DNA of 64,000 nt from positions 109,860 to 173,859 of the forward strand of contig CAVVHG010000013.1 in the NCBI GenBank assembly GCA_963747985.1, written 5' to 3'. Below, piece by piece: positions 1 through 9,558 of the stretch. The notes under the pieces are model-generated. The model was not told the origin of the DNA. It worked only from the letters and a program-made list of their open reading frames with translations, and searched no databases. This DNA is from JACADW01 sp963747985 (GTDB taxonomy: Bacteria > Acidobacteriota > UBA6911). The translations under genes and the position numbers were made by a program. Numbering within the stretch: position 1 is the stretch's first letter; each line of letters starts with the position of its first letter.

Positions 1-1166
1 GTGCCCGGGTAACCGGCCATGATCGAGATGTCGAGCGACCCGATGTCGATGCCGAGCTCGAGGGCATTTGTGGCCACTACTCCGCGTATCAGGCCGCTTC
101 GCAAGTCCCGCTCAATCTCCCTCCGTTCCAGCGGCAGGTAGCCGCCCCTGTAACCGCGGATGGTTTCGGGTGCCCCCGGCCGCCGCGGATTCGCCTGTTT
201 CAGGTAGGTCAGCAGTACTTCGGTGTGAAGGCGGCTGTTGGCGAAAACAATCGTCTGGAATCCCCGCTTCAGAAACTCCTGGGCAAGTCTCGCGGACTCA
301 TTGATGTAGCTCCGGCGTATACCCAGGAAACGATTCACCACGGGCGGGTTATAGAAGATCAGGTACTTCTCCGCGGCAGGCGCCCCATTCCGGTCGATCA
401 CCTCGACTTCCTCTTCTATGAGCCGCTGTGCGAGGTCGCCGGGATTCGCGATCGTTGCCGAGCAGCAGATAAACTGGGGATTGCGGCCGTAGAAGCGCGC
501 GATCCTCTTGAGGCGCCTGAGCACGTTTGCCAGGTGGCTTCCGAACACGCCGCGATACATGTGAAGTTCGTCAATCACAACGTAGCGCAGGTTTTCGAAG
601 AGGCGCGTCCACCGCGTGTGGTGCGGAAGGATGCCGGTGTGGAGCATGTCCGGGTTCGTGAGGACGATGTGTCCCTGCTGCCGGATCGAACGCCGCGCAT
701 CGGAAGGGGTGTCGCCGTCGTAGGTGAAGACACCGAACGTGTCTCCCAGCCGTTTGCCCAGATCATGCAACTCGTCGAGCTGGTCCTGTGCCAGCGCTTT
801 GGTCGGGAATACGTACAGGGCGCGTACCTCGGGATCGCGGGCAATGGCGTCGAGTATCGGCAGATTGTAGCAGAGCGTCTTGCCGGACGCGGTCGGCGTA
901 ACAATGACGATGTTCTTGCCCGCGTGGACACGCTCGGCTGCGTCCGCCTGGTGCGAGTAGAGTTCCGTGACGCCCTTGGCACGGTAAGCCTCGGCAACTT
1001 CGCTCCGAACCCACTCCGGCACAGGGGCCCAGGCCGCTTCCCGGGCCGGCAGGTGGCGGACTGCCGTTACCACTTCTTCCGCCCTCGGAAGACTGCTCAG
1101 GCTGCGAACGATCTCACCGACTTCCGGGTGTTTACCCCTGGACTCGCGCGAAGGCACCGACGTCAT
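1..1166 (-). CDS. DEAD/DEAH-box helicase, partial (C-terminus beyond window)
   Basis: Reading the minus strand from ATG 1166 gives an open frame that runs off the window edge, so only about 388 N-terminal residues are present. Visible superfamily 2 motifs in order are a Q-motif-like YSHQ, motif I TPTASGKT, FPTKALAQDQ (Ia), TNPDML, motif II DELH, motif III CSATIANP, then in the second RecA lobe TIVFANSR and VVATNALELGIDIG. The arrangement resembles the YprA/MrfA-type ATP-dependent helicases, which usually end in a cysteine-rich DUF1998 domain, not visible here. AAGGTG precedes the start. The gene is divergent from the secreted protein at 1315. A DNA repair role is known for some family members and is only inferred here. 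Confidence 0.88.
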   Translation of the reverse strand, partial: MTSVPSRESRGKHPEVGEIVRSLSSLPRAEEVVTAVRHLPAREAAWAPVPEWVRSEVAEAYRAKGVTELYSHQADAAERVHAGKNIVIVTPTASGKTLCYNLPILDAIARDPEVRALYVFPTKALAQDQLDELHDLGKRLGDTFGVFTYDGDTPSDARRSIRQQGHIVLTNPDMLHTGILPHHTRWTRLFENLRYVVIDELHMYRGVFGSHLANVLRRLKRIARFYGRNPQFICCSATIANPGDLAQRLIEEEVEVIDRNGAPAAEKYLIFYNPPVVNRFLGIRRSYINESARLAQEFLKRGFQTIVFANSRLHTEVLLTYLKQANPRRPGAPETIRGYRGGYLPLERREIERDLRSGLIRGVVATNALELGIDIGSLDISIMAGYPG

Positions 1167-1314
1167 GAATTCACCTTTTATTCACCAAGCCTAGCATGTC
1201 TTGTTTTGCGGCGCAACCGCTGTGGTACAGTGAGTAAGGCGAGAGGTCCCCGGGGTCGCTGTGCTGAACCTTTTATCTGGAATTGCACTCTTGGGTTCAA
1301 GGAGGGTATGACCT

Positions 1315-2550
1315 ATGAATTGCAGCCGGAATCGATTCGCTCTGTGGATAATTCCCCTGATGACCGCGCTCGCTGCGCCGGCGTTTGCGCACGGCGACAA
1401 GGTCATCCCCCAGGTCGCCGACGGTATCAATGCCGCCGACGGTACCGTTTTCAGGACCAAATTCGACGTCACGAACCTGGATGTCAGCAACACACTCAGC
1501 AATGTCACTTTGCTCTTCTTCCAGCAGAACGGCAGCCCCTGGACGGTGGCGACAAACCAGGGAACAGGCAGCCAGATCCGATTGAATCTCGGGCCACGTC
1601 AGACACTCCGGATCGAGACGCTCGGCACTTCGACCCTGAAAGCCGGATATGCGATCGTACGCGATCTCGAGCCCACGACCTCCTATCCCGATGACTACGA
1701 TGTGGGGATAACCGTCTATTTCGAAATAGCCAGGGCTGGGGCTGTTATCGATACGATCAGCGTCCCGGTAGGCCAGCCGACGTCCTACTGGACTTTTCCC
1801 GTGCAGACCGAGATTTCGCAGGAGCTTGTCACCGGGTTCGCCATCGTAAATCTGGCGGACAGCGGCGTTTCGATTAAGCTGGACCTCTACCAGGCCGGTG
1901 CGACTCCCTCTTCGAGTGCCTCTTTCTATGAGAGCTATACGCTGACTCTGAACGCGAAAGAACAAAGGGCAGTCTATCTCAACCAGCTCTTCCCGAATAT
2001 TTCCAGCTTCCGCGGGAACCTGGAGGCTGAATCGCTGGATACGGCGGCGCAAGTCTCAAAACCTGTAGCCGTGATTGCGCTGCTTCAGACTCCGACCCCG
2101 ACCGGGTTACAGTACGCCACCATGGCGCCGACCTACTTTGACTACCTGGTGCGCAGCTCGGCAGTAATGCTCGTGCAGGGTTTCCCGTTGGATGCCGACA
2201 TGCTTTTTTCGGATTACCTTGCTCAGGACGGGCGGCCCTGGGATCTTCTCTTCCAAGGCAGTTCCACGAACACGGCGTCGCGCGGCCTGAGTGTGCAGAA
2301 TGGAGCCAAACTGGCGATCATCGGCTCCCGCGCCCCTGAGGCATTCGATGCCGTGAGCCTGTCCGATCTCCGGGCTCTGAACTACACTCTCGAGAGCATC
2401 GACATGAGCGATGGGTCGTCCAATCTTCAGGCTGATTTCAGTTTTGCAGTCAAGACGAACCAGGGACGGTATGCCAAGATCAGGGTTTCGCGGGTGATCA
2501 CTGAAGGTACTGCACGAAACCTGGGACTGGAAGCATACGTCTACCGCTAA
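1315..2550 (+). CDS. Secreted protein of unknown function
   Basis: 411 residues with a clear Sec signal peptide (basic start, hydrophobic stretch, cleavage around APAFA-HGD). The mature part is predicted to be beta-rich, low in cysteine and rich in Ser/Thr. The segment TGFAIVNLADSGVSIKLDLY followed by QLFPNISSFRGNLE and a KPVAVIALLQT stretch resembles the GIAITNP-type modules in the secreted protein at 55355, so a repeat extracellular domain is likely shared. A strong AGGAGGG ribosome site lies 9 bases before ATG. It stands alone, divergent from the helicase and convergent with sixA. No catalytic motif was recognised; an adhesin or surface role is only a guess. Confidence 0.8.
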   Translation: MNCSRNRFALWIIPLMTALAAPAFAHGDKVIPQVADGINAADGTVFRTKFDVTNLDVSNTLSNVTLLFFQQNGSPWTVATNQGTGSQIRLNLGPRQTLRIETLGTSTLKAGYAIVRDLEPTTSYPDDYDVGITVYFEIARAGAVIDTISVPVGQPTSYWTFPVQTEISQELVTGFAIVNLADSGVSIKLDLYQAGATPSSSASFYESYTLTLNAKEQRAVYLNQLFPNISSFRGNLEAESLDTAAQVSKPVAVIALLQTPTPTGLQYATMAPTYFDYLVRSSAVMLVQGFPLDADMLFSDYLAQDGRPWDLLFQGSSTNTASRGLSVQNGAKLAIIGSRAPEAFDAVSLSDLRALNYTLESIDMSDGSSNLQADFSFAVKTNQGRYAKIRVSRVITEGTARNLGLEAYVYR

Positions 2551-2601
2551 ACCGACGTGCCGGGAGGCTACGGACGTCGCTCATCTCCGCGGGAGCGCCG
2601 A

Positions 2602-3102
2602 TCAGGATCGGACCTGCCTCGAAATCGCCGGGGTGAGCAGCCACAGCAGTGTCCCGGCGGGAGTAGGATCGAGCCTGCCCACTTCGAGCGCGCAGGCTCC
2701 GCCTTTCTTGAGCTCAAGGTAGTGTTCAGCAGACCCCCAGGCTATCTCCCCCGCAATTTCCCCGAGCCCGGGCTGATGACCGACGATCATCAGGGCGGAG
2801 AGCTTCCGGTCAGTGCGAAATTCCCTGTAAAGCGTGGAACGGCTTCCGGAGGGCGCGAGTGCATCGGTGAGTTTCAGCGGTATATCGCTTCCCATCTCCT
2901 CGACGATGATTTCAGCGGTCCGCCTGGCCCTCGGCAGCGGGCTGCTCAGTATCAACTCGGGCCTTACATCGACCGCGCGCAGGCCGCGGGCAACCTCCCG
3001 CATCTTCTTGATTCCCTTGTCGGTGAGCGGTCGTTCGTCCTCAGCGACTCCGGGGGTGCCGCTGGGGAATGCATCGGAATGACGGACGATATAGAGAATC
3101 AT
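2602..3102 (-). CDS. sixA: SixA-like phosphohistidine phosphatase
   Basis: 166 residues of the histidine phosphatase (phosphoglycerate mutase-like) superfamily. The catalytic motif is LYIVRHSDA near the N-terminus (RHS rather than the commoner RHG, as is normal for SixA), the second region is LSSPLPRARRTAE, and the C-terminal catalytic histidine is in IVGHQPGLGE. SixA removes phosphate from histidine of phosphotransfer proteins in E. coli; the substrate here is unknown. ATG 3102 overlaps the TGA of the upstream CHAD gene by four bases (ATGA), so the two are translationally coupled. Placement with CHAD beside ppx and ppk1 suggests a role linked to phosphate or polyphosphate. Confidence 0.86.
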   Translation of the reverse strand: MILYIVRHSDAFPSGTPGVAEDERPLTDKGIKKMREVARGLRAVDVRPELILSSPLPRARRTAEIIVEEMGSDIPLKLTDALAPSGSRSTLYREFRTDRKLSALMIVGHQPGLGEIAGEIAWGSAEHYLELKKGGACALEVGRLDPTPAGTLLWLLTPAISRQVRS

Positions 3103-4184
3103 TGCGGCTTCTCCACTTCTCTGCCCGGCGCGGCGGATCTTGAGACCCGACCGGCCGCGCGCTCGAGCGCGTCGTAAATGCCTGCCTGAAGTGTGGTCAA
3201 TGCAGGAAGTACCTCCTTCCGCTTTGAAGACTTACGGTCCTCCACATGTGCCAGGAGCCGCCCGATCTGGAAGGCGAGATGGGTGGTCTCCTTGCTGGTA
3301 AGGCGCCGTATCTCTGCCCGGAGCCGGTCCCGGAGCACGGCCCAGTCGTGGTACTCGCCGGCACTGTCCTGCAGCACCCTCGCCAAGGACACCTCCTCTG
3401 CAAGGCCTCCGGGCCAGACGGGGTCGAATATCTCCATCGCGTATCGAAGCTTCTTGGAGGCTATCCGCAGGGAGTGCAGCCGCTCGTCGGAAGCGCGCGG
3501 GAAGTCGTACCTCGCCCTGAATGAGAGCACGGGTTCCGCCAGTTCCTTGACGGCACGGACCGCACGAGAAACAGGGAGGGCAGCGGGCGGAAAGAGGGGT
3601 GCCTGGCGGACTCTCGGCTCCGCCTCGAGCCGGGTATCCGGTCTGGTCACCTTCGCATCATCGAGGAGCCCGGCATGGAGATCCACGGGCCCCAGCGCCA
3701 TCACCAGGGAACGGAACTCCGAGCGCATCCGCCGGATATCCAGCGCCCTGAGCTGGCGCATCATCTTATTCTGCAGTTTCGCAACGTTCTTCCTGCAGCG
3801 CTCTTCGAGGTATTCACGGCAGAGGTTCTCGGCGAGGTCGCCTCCGTTCGTCAGGTCCCTCAGGAGCGTCAGGGTGACCTCCTCCTCGCGGGCCCTTCCC
3901 AGCGTCCGCGTGATCGCCTTGGCGGAGTCAAAGCCGGCCTGCCAGGCTGCGGCTGGAAACAGATCCTGGAACGCCTCCAGGGCTGCTCTCATCCGGCGGG
4001 ACGCGACGCGCGTGTCGTGGATCGATTTCTCGCGTATTCCCCGCTTCAGGGTGGAGATTTCCCTGAGAAGCTGCTCGCTGCGCTTCAGGATAACCTGGGC
4101 TGCGAAATCCCGATCCATGTCCTCAAACGGGGAATCCATAAGGGCACCCGGATTAACAAACCAATTGTGGTTTTGTAGCATCAT
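3099..4184 (-). CDS. CHAD domain protein
   Basis: 361 residues, all-helical and rich in Arg/Lys/His. The CHAD signatures are IHDTRVASRRMRAALEAF in the first half and LHSLRIASKKLRYAMEIF in the second, matching the two-fold internal repeat of this family. CHAD domains bind polyphosphate through conserved basic residues. Several in-frame Met codons (4184, 4181, 4139, 4118) leave the start uncertain; I give the longest. It ends overlapping sixA and is divergent from ppx at 4278, so the two arms of the polyphosphate module probably share the 93-base intergenic region. A regulatory or polyphosphate-granule binding role is inferred. Confidence 0.86.
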   Translation of the reverse strand: MMLQNHNWFVNPGALMDSPFEDMDRDFAAQVILKRSEQLLREISTLKRGIREKSIHDTRVASRRMRAALEAFQDLFPAAAWQAGFDSAKAITRTLGRAREEEVTLTLLRDLTNGGDLAENLCREYLEERCRKNVAKLQNKMMRQLRALDIRRMRSEFRSLVMALGPVDLHAGLLDDAKVTRPDTRLEAEPRVRQAPLFPPAALPVSRAVRAVKELAEPVLSFRARYDFPRASDERLHSLRIASKKLRYAMEIFDPVWPGGLAEEVSLARVLQDSAGEYHDWAVLRDRLRAEIRRLTSKETTHLAFQIGRLLAHVEDRKSSKRKEVLPALTTLQAGIYDALERAAGRVSRSAAPGREVEKPQ

Positions 4185-4277
4185 ACGGCGTTATTATCAA
4201 GCGGTGCGAGCCGCTCTCCCCGGCCGGAACCGACGGCAGATTGCCAGGCGGAAGCGCGGGCTTTGGCTGGAAATCAC

Positions 4278-5864
4278 ATGAGAATCGCGGCGATCGACCT
4301 CGGGTCGAACTCCTTCCACATCCTGATAGCGCAGATCGCGAGCCCGTCATCCTTCGAGCCGGTGCTTCGGGAGAAGATGATGATCCGGCTGGGGAAAACC
4401 GCCCTGATCACGGGACGGCTCGATCCCCGCGATATTGCACGCGGCCTGCGTTGCCTGGACGAGTTCCGCCGCCTTGTACTCACCCGGCGGGTAGAACGCA
4501 CTATCGCCGTCGCGACAAGCGCGATCCGCGAGGCCGAAAACGGAGCGGAATTCCTGCACCGCGTGCGAAAGGAATGCGGCTTTCACGCACGCGTCATTTC
4601 CGGCCGGGAGGAAGCGCGCCTGATCCATCTTGCGGTCACACGGAGTGTGGACCTGGGGGCCGACAAGGTATTGCTGGCGGACATAGGCGGGGGAAGCGTC
4701 GAGCTGAGCGTGGCGGACAGCGAAAAGATCTATTTCTCCACCAGCCTGAAGCTCGGCTTTCTCCGGCTCCAGGGAAGATTCGTGACAAAAGACCCGATGG
4801 CGAAGCGCGAGATGCGAACGCTGTCCGCTTTCCTGCATGATTCCCTCGCGGGGCCCCTGGGGAGCGTGCGCAGGCGCGGCCCGGTGCGGTTGATCGCGAC
4901 GGGCGGCTCGATGGATTCGCTTCTGCGCCTGGCCCGTCAGCGCAACGCGTTGCGGCCGCGCGCACCGGCCTCCTCCGACCGGGTCAGCCGTAAAGAGGTC
5001 CGCGCGATCGTTTCCGATCTCAACGCTTTGCCTTCCGCAGTGCGGGCGGAAAGATTCGACCTGGACCTCTCACGGGCAGAGTCCCTGCCGGTTGCTGTGA
5101 TGACCCTCGAAGCGATCCTGGAAGGAACCGGTATCACCGGCGCCGAGATTTGCCCGGCCGCTTTGCGGGAAGGCGTGATATACGACTTCCTGAGAACCTC
5201 GCAGGCATCCGAGCCTGCGCCGATCGGTGCGGGCGACCTGCGCACCCGGGCGATTCTGGACCTGGCGCAGCGATGCGACTACCCGGCCCAGCACTCGCAC
5301 CGCGTGGCGCTACTGGCGGGACAGATCTTCGAGCAGACCGCGAATCTGCATAACCTGGGGGAATACGAAGCGAGGCTCTTGCAGTACGGATCCCTGCTGC
5401 ACGACATCGGTTACCACATCTCTTATGTCAAGCACCACAAGCACGCATACTACCTGGTCATGAACTGCGACCTGCGGGGTTTCACACAGGACGAGAGGAG
5501 CCTGCTGGCGAGTCTTGTCCGCTATCACAGGCGGGCTGCCCCCAGAGCCTCCCACGCCTCCCTTGCCGCGCTGCCGCCGCGAGACCGGGAGGTCGTCTGT
5601 TCGCTGGCTGCGATCCTCAGGATCGCCGACGCGCTGGATACGAGTCATTTTTCGGTTGTCGACGGAGTTGCCATCCGGCCGGTGCGCGGGAAAGTGGTAT
5701 TCCAGATCATGACCAACAACATGCACCGGAGGGTCCCGCTCGATCTGGATGGCGTGAGGAAGCGTGCGCGCTATTTCGGGAAACTTTTCGGGGTCGACAC
5801 GGCATTCCGGATCAGAAGACCTCCGAGAATCGAAAGGACAGAGGCCGGGGTGCGCGCAGTATGA
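4278..5864 (+). CDS. ppx: Ppx/GppA phosphatase with C-terminal HD domain (copy 1)
   Basis: About 528 residues. The N-terminal actin-like Ppx/GppA fold shows AAIDLGSNSFHILIAQ, VATSAIREAENG, a catalytic-region ISGREEARL, ADIGGGSVELS and IATGGS. A C-terminal HD-type domain follows (GSLLHDIGYHISYVKHHKHA and VRYHRRAAP), the architecture of long exopolyphosphatases. The enzyme would hydrolyse polyphosphate or pppGpp. ATG 4278 is chosen; a TTG five codons upstream is the only alternative close by. It is followed after 27 bases by a second paralogue and then ppk1, all co-directional, so one operon is likely. Confidence 0.9.
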   Translation: MRIAAIDLGSNSFHILIAQIASPSSFEPVLREKMMIRLGKTALITGRLDPRDIARGLRCLDEFRRLVLTRRVERTIAVATSAIREAENGAEFLHRVRKECGFHARVISGREEARLIHLAVTRSVDLGADKVLLADIGGGSVELSVADSEKIYFSTSLKLGFLRLQGRFVTKDPMAKREMRTLSAFLHDSLAGPLGSVRRRGPVRLIATGGSMDSLLRLARQRNALRPRAPASSDRVSRKEVRAIVSDLNALPSAVRAERFDLDLSRAESLPVAVMTLEAILEGTGITGAEICPAALREGVIYDFLRTSQASEPAPIGAGDLRTRAILDLAQRCDYPAQHSHRVALLAGQIFEQTANLHNLGEYEARLLQYGSLLHDIGYHISYVKHHKHAYYLVMNCDLRGFTQDERSLLASLVRYHRRAAPRASHASLAALPPRDREVVCSLAAILRIADALDTSHFSVVDGVAIRPVRGKVVFQIMTNNMHRRVPLDLDGVRKRARYFGKLFGVDTAFRIRRPPRIERTEAGVRAV

Positions 5865-5891
5865 TCTGTCCGCCGCGGCCGGGGGAAGAGC

Positions 5892-7442
5892 ATGGCTCAG
5901 ACACAGAGTAATCTGGTTGCCGCGATTGACATCGGCGCGAGCGCCATAAGGATGGACATCGCCGAGGTGCGCCCGGACGGCACGCTGCATGTCCTCGACT
6001 CTCTCAAGCGGGGTGTTCAGCTCGGAAGAGATACCTTCACCGGGGGACACATCGCCGAGGAATCGATACGCGCCGCCTGCGAGGCGCTGCGGCATTTCAA
6101 ACAGGTCCTGGATACCTACGGGGTCGTCCGCTACCGCGCCGTCGCGACGAGCGCAGTCAGGGAGTCAGACAACAGCGACACCTTCCTGGACCGGGTCCTG
6201 ATGAGCACGGGTTTGGACGTCGAGATCATAGACGGGCAGGAGGAGAACCGCCTGACCTACACGGCCGTTGCGGAATGGCTGAAGGGCAGACCCGAGTTCA
6301 GCACCGGGAAGAGCCTGGTGGTGGAAGTGGGCGGGGGGAGCGCGGACGTGAATCTCCTGTCCGGCACGGAGCTGGTGCAATCAGGGACTTTTGCCCTCGG
6401 CTCCATCCGGATCCAGGAAAGCGTCGGTTCCCGAGGGGGTACGCGGGACCAGCAGGCGCGTCTGCTGAAACGGCAGATTACCGGCGTAATGGCCAACGTG
6501 AAGCGGGCGATCGACTTGAAGGAGGCAGCCAATTTCATCGCCATCGGTGGAGACGTCCGTTTCGCAGCACGCGTGCTCAAGGGGCCGGAGGTCAAGGGGG
6601 ATGCTTCCCTGATCCCGCGGGAGACGTTCATCGATTTTGCCGACTCGATTGCCAAGCAGACGATCGACGGCCTGGTCAAGAAGTACTCCATCTCTTACAT
6701 GGATGCCGAAACGCTCATCCCTGCGCTCCTGACCTATATGCAGCTCCTCAAGGAGACCCAGGCCAAGGCGATTGTCGTCAGCGATGCCAGCATAAGGGCA
6801 GGGATCCTGCAGGACCTGCTGCCGGCGGACCAGGTCAAGCGCATAAAGCAGTTGACCAGCCAGATACTTTCGGCGGCGCGGACGCTCGGCCGCCGGTACC
6901 AGTTCGACGAAGGCCATGCCGAGCGGGTCCGGGAGCTGAGCGAGCTCCTATTCGACGAACTCCGCGCCGAGCATCGGCTGACGGAAAACCACCGGCTCTA
7001 CCTCCAGGTCGCCGCCATCCTGCACGACATCGGCCTTTTCGTGAATTCCAGGGGACACCATAAGCACTCCCACTACCTGATCGCCAACTCCGGCCTTTTC
7101 GGCCTGCGGCAGCGCGAACTCGAGATCATCGCCAACATCGCGCGCTATCACAGGCGGGCGCTGCCCCAGCGAACTCACACATCCTATGTCTCCCTGGACA
7201 GGGAGGAGCGCATGATAGTCTCCAAGCTGGCAGCGATTCTCCGCGTGGCAAATGCGCTGGACAAGGAGCACCTTCCCAAGGTGACCGACCTGAAAGTCGC
7301 GCGGGAGGGTGACCAACTCATCCTGCAGGCTCAGAATGTCTCGGATCTGAGCATGGAGAGGATGGCGCTTGCCGGCAGGAGCGAGCTCTTCAGCGAAGTT
7401 TTCGGGAAGAAGATCGTGCTCAGGGAGGAAGCGAGGGCCTGA
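5892..7442 (+). CDS. Ppx/GppA phosphatase with C-terminal HD domain (copy 2)
   Basis: 516 residues with the same two-part architecture as its upstream neighbour: AAIDIGASAIRMDIAEV (the usual GSNS is GASA here), VATSAVRESDN, IDGQEENRL, VEVGGGSADVN and AIGGDVRFAARVLKG, then an HD domain (AAILHDIGLFVNSRGHHKHSH, IARYHRRALPQ). The phosphate-loop asparagine and serine are replaced compared with copy 1, so substrate or activity may differ, for instance GppA-like or regulatory. Its TGA overlaps the ATG of ppk1 by one base (TGATG), which indicates coupling. A tandem duplication followed by divergence is the likely origin. Confidence 0.88.
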   Translation: MAQTQSNLVAAIDIGASAIRMDIAEVRPDGTLHVLDSLKRGVQLGRDTFTGGHIAEESIRAACEALRHFKQVLDTYGVVRYRAVATSAVRESDNSDTFLDRVLMSTGLDVEIIDGQEENRLTYTAVAEWLKGRPEFSTGKSLVVEVGGGSADVNLLSGTELVQSGTFALGSIRIQESVGSRGGTRDQQARLLKRQITGVMANVKRAIDLKEAANFIAIGGDVRFAARVLKGPEVKGDASLIPRETFIDFADSIAKQTIDGLVKKYSISYMDAETLIPALLTYMQLLKETQAKAIVVSDASIRAGILQDLLPADQVKRIKQLTSQILSAARTLGRRYQFDEGHAERVRELSELLFDELRAEHRLTENHRLYLQVAAILHDIGLFVNSRGHHKHSHYLIANSGLFGLRQRELEIIANIARYHRRALPQRTHTSYVSLDREERMIVSKLAAILRVANALDKEHLPKVTDLKVAREGDQLILQAQNVSDLSMERMALAGRSELFSEVFGKKIVLREEARA

Positions 7443-9550
7443 TGCCTCAGCGCCGCCAGAGTCTTTTTCTTAACCGGGAGTTGAGCTGGCTCGAGTTCAA
7501 TGCCCGGGTCCTCGAGGAAGGTCAGGACGCGGGCAATCCCATCCTGGAACGCCTCCGCTTCTACTGTATCTTCAATTCGAACCTGGACGAATTCTTCATG
7601 GTCCGGGTGGCGTCGGTTTTCCGCCAGATCCGGGAGGCGGATCCCAAACCGGATCCTTCGGGCATGACGCCCGACCAGCTGCTTGAGAAGATACTCGCGA
7701 AGGTGCGGACATTAGTCGATGCCTCCGGCCGGCTCTACGAGGAAAAGCTTTTGCCGGCACTCGCCAAGCAGAAGATCCAGATCCTGGCCCCGGCGCAGCT
7801 GGGTGAAAACCAGCGCCGCTACGTGGACGAGTACTCTGAGCGCGAAATACAGCCGATTCTCACTCCGCTGGCGATCGACCAGTCGCACACCATACCTCGT
7901 CTGACGGCCCTGGCCACCTATCTCGCGGTGCTGCTGGAACCTCAGAAGGAGGGCGAAACCGGTCGCCGGCTTGCGGTTGTTCAGGTGCCGTCGCTCCTCC
8001 CCGGCCTGATCCGACTCCCGGAAGCTTCGGGGGTTGAGGTGTGCTGGCTGACTGATGTGGTCCGCTGCCGGCTTGATGCGCTATTTGCCGGTTACCGGGT
8101 GCTCGAGGTTTCGGCCTTCCGCGTTACCCGGGATTCCGAGCTTGAGCTCGATGACGAAGGGCAGGAAAGCTACGTGCGGATGCTCGAGACTGAGCTCAAG
8201 AAACGTCAGAGGGCAACTCCGATCCGGGTGGAGTGCGAAGTCTCGATGTCGGAGGAGCTCAAGAAGAGCCTGGTCGAGGGCCTCGGCGTGTCGCAGACGG
8301 CGCTGATATCGGTGCGCGGCCCGCTCGATCCCAAGCCCCTCCTCACGCTGGTCGAAATGCCCGGCTTTGACAAGCTGCGTTACACACCGCAGCCGCCGCT
8401 GATGCCTGCCGTCTTCGATCAGGAGCGCGGCATTTTCGACATCATCCGGGAACGGGATATCCTGCTTCACCATCCCTACGACAGTTTCGACCCGGTCGTG
8501 GAGTTCCTGGAAACGGCGGCCGATGACCCCGATGTGCTCGCAGTCAGGCAGACGCTGTACCGGGCGAGCGGCAAATCTTCTCCCGTACTCGGCGCACTGA
8601 CGCGTGCCGCCGAAAAGGGCAAGCAGGTAACTGTCCTGGTCGAACTGATGGCCCGCTTCGATGAAGAGCGGAACATAAACTGGGCCCGCGATCTGGAAGA
8701 CGCCGGCGCTCACGTCCTCTACGGCGTTTCAGGACTCAAGGTGCATGCGAAGATCATTCTCGTCGTCCGGCGCGAGGCAGGAGGCATCCGGCGCTATGTC
8801 CACCTTGGGACAGGGAACTACAACGAGCGCACCGCCAGGGTTTACACCGATCTCGGGCTGTTGACCGCCGATCCAGAAATTGGCCGCGACGCATCCGGTT
8901 TTTTCAACACGATCACGGGCTACTCAGAGCCGCCGGCCTTCACTCACCTCGTGATGGCTCCCATCGGCATGAGGGATCGCATCATCTCCCTGATCAGGCG
9001 CGAAGCGGACCGTGCCCGCTCCGGGCAACCCGTCGGGATCCTTGCGAAGGTGAACTCCCTTGTAGACACGAAGATTATCGAAGAGCTCTACGCGGCCAGC
9101 TCCGCGGGCGTGCCCGTCCGTTTGAATGTCCGGGGGATCTGCTGCCTCCGGCCGGGAGTCCAGGAAGTGAGCGAGAACATCCAGGTTGTCTCGGTTGTGG
9201 ATCGCTACCTCGAGCACAGCCGGGTTTTCGTCTTCCGAAACGGCGGGAGCACCGAAGTGTATGCGTCCAGTGCCGACTGGATGCCGCGAAACCTGGACCG
9301 CAGGGTTGAGCTCATGTTCCCGATTCTGCGCCCCGAGTTGAGGGATCATGTGATCGATATGCTGGAGGCGCAGTTTGCCGACAACCAGAAGGGGCGCAGG
9401 CTGAAGCCGGACGGATCCTACGAGCGCGTCACTCCGGGCAAGGCGGATCCGGTGCGCGTGCAGGAAAGCCTTTACCGCCGCGCTGTTGCTGAAGCAGAGA
9501 GAGTGCGCTCCGTCACCCCGGTGAGGTTCGCGCCGATAGAAGGGAATTAG
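7442..9550 (+). CDS. ppk1: Polyphosphate kinase 1
   Basis: 702 residues, the normal length of PPK1. It makes polyphosphate reversibly from ATP through a phosphohistidine. Recognisable parts are the N-terminal LFLNRELSWLEFNARVLEE, the head domain FNSNLDEFFMVRVA, YDSFDPVVEFLETAADDP, the catalytic region SGLKVHAKIILVVRRE (phospho-accepting His in KVHAK), HLGTGNYNERTARVYTDLGL, and the second histidine region DRYLEHSRVFVF with SADWMPRNLDRRVE. It is the last gene of the plus-strand polyphosphate operon and converges on hpnG only 8 bases away, with no obvious terminator between. Confidence 0.95.
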   Translation: MPQRRQSLFLNRELSWLEFNARVLEEGQDAGNPILERLRFYCIFNSNLDEFFMVRVASVFRQIREADPKPDPSGMTPDQLLEKILAKVRTLVDASGRLYEEKLLPALAKQKIQILAPAQLGENQRRYVDEYSEREIQPILTPLAIDQSHTIPRLTALATYLAVLLEPQKEGETGRRLAVVQVPSLLPGLIRLPEASGVEVCWLTDVVRCRLDALFAGYRVLEVSAFRVTRDSELELDDEGQESYVRMLETELKKRQRATPIRVECEVSMSEELKKSLVEGLGVSQTALISVRGPLDPKPLLTLVEMPGFDKLRYTPQPPLMPAVFDQERGIFDIIRERDILLHHPYDSFDPVVEFLETAADDPDVLAVRQTLYRASGKSSPVLGALTRAAEKGKQVTVLVELMARFDEERNINWARDLEDAGAHVLYGVSGLKVHAKIILVVRREAGGIRRYVHLGTGNYNERTARVYTDLGLLTADPEIGRDASGFFNTITGYSEPPAFTHLVMAPIGMRDRIISLIRREADRARSGQPVGILAKVNSLVDTKIIEELYAASSAGVPVRLNVRGICCLRPGVQEVSENIQVVSVVDRYLEHSRVFVFRNGGSTEVYASSADWMPRNLDRRVELMFPILRPELRDHVIDMLEAQFADNQKGRRLKPDGSYERVTPGKADPVRVQESLYRRAVAEAERVRSVTPVRFAPIEGN

Positions 9551-9558
9551 CGGCGCAG

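Noticed and set aside
225..1694. Long plus-strand frame over the helicase gene
   Set aside because: It is antisense to clear helicase motifs and continues out of frame into the secreted protein.
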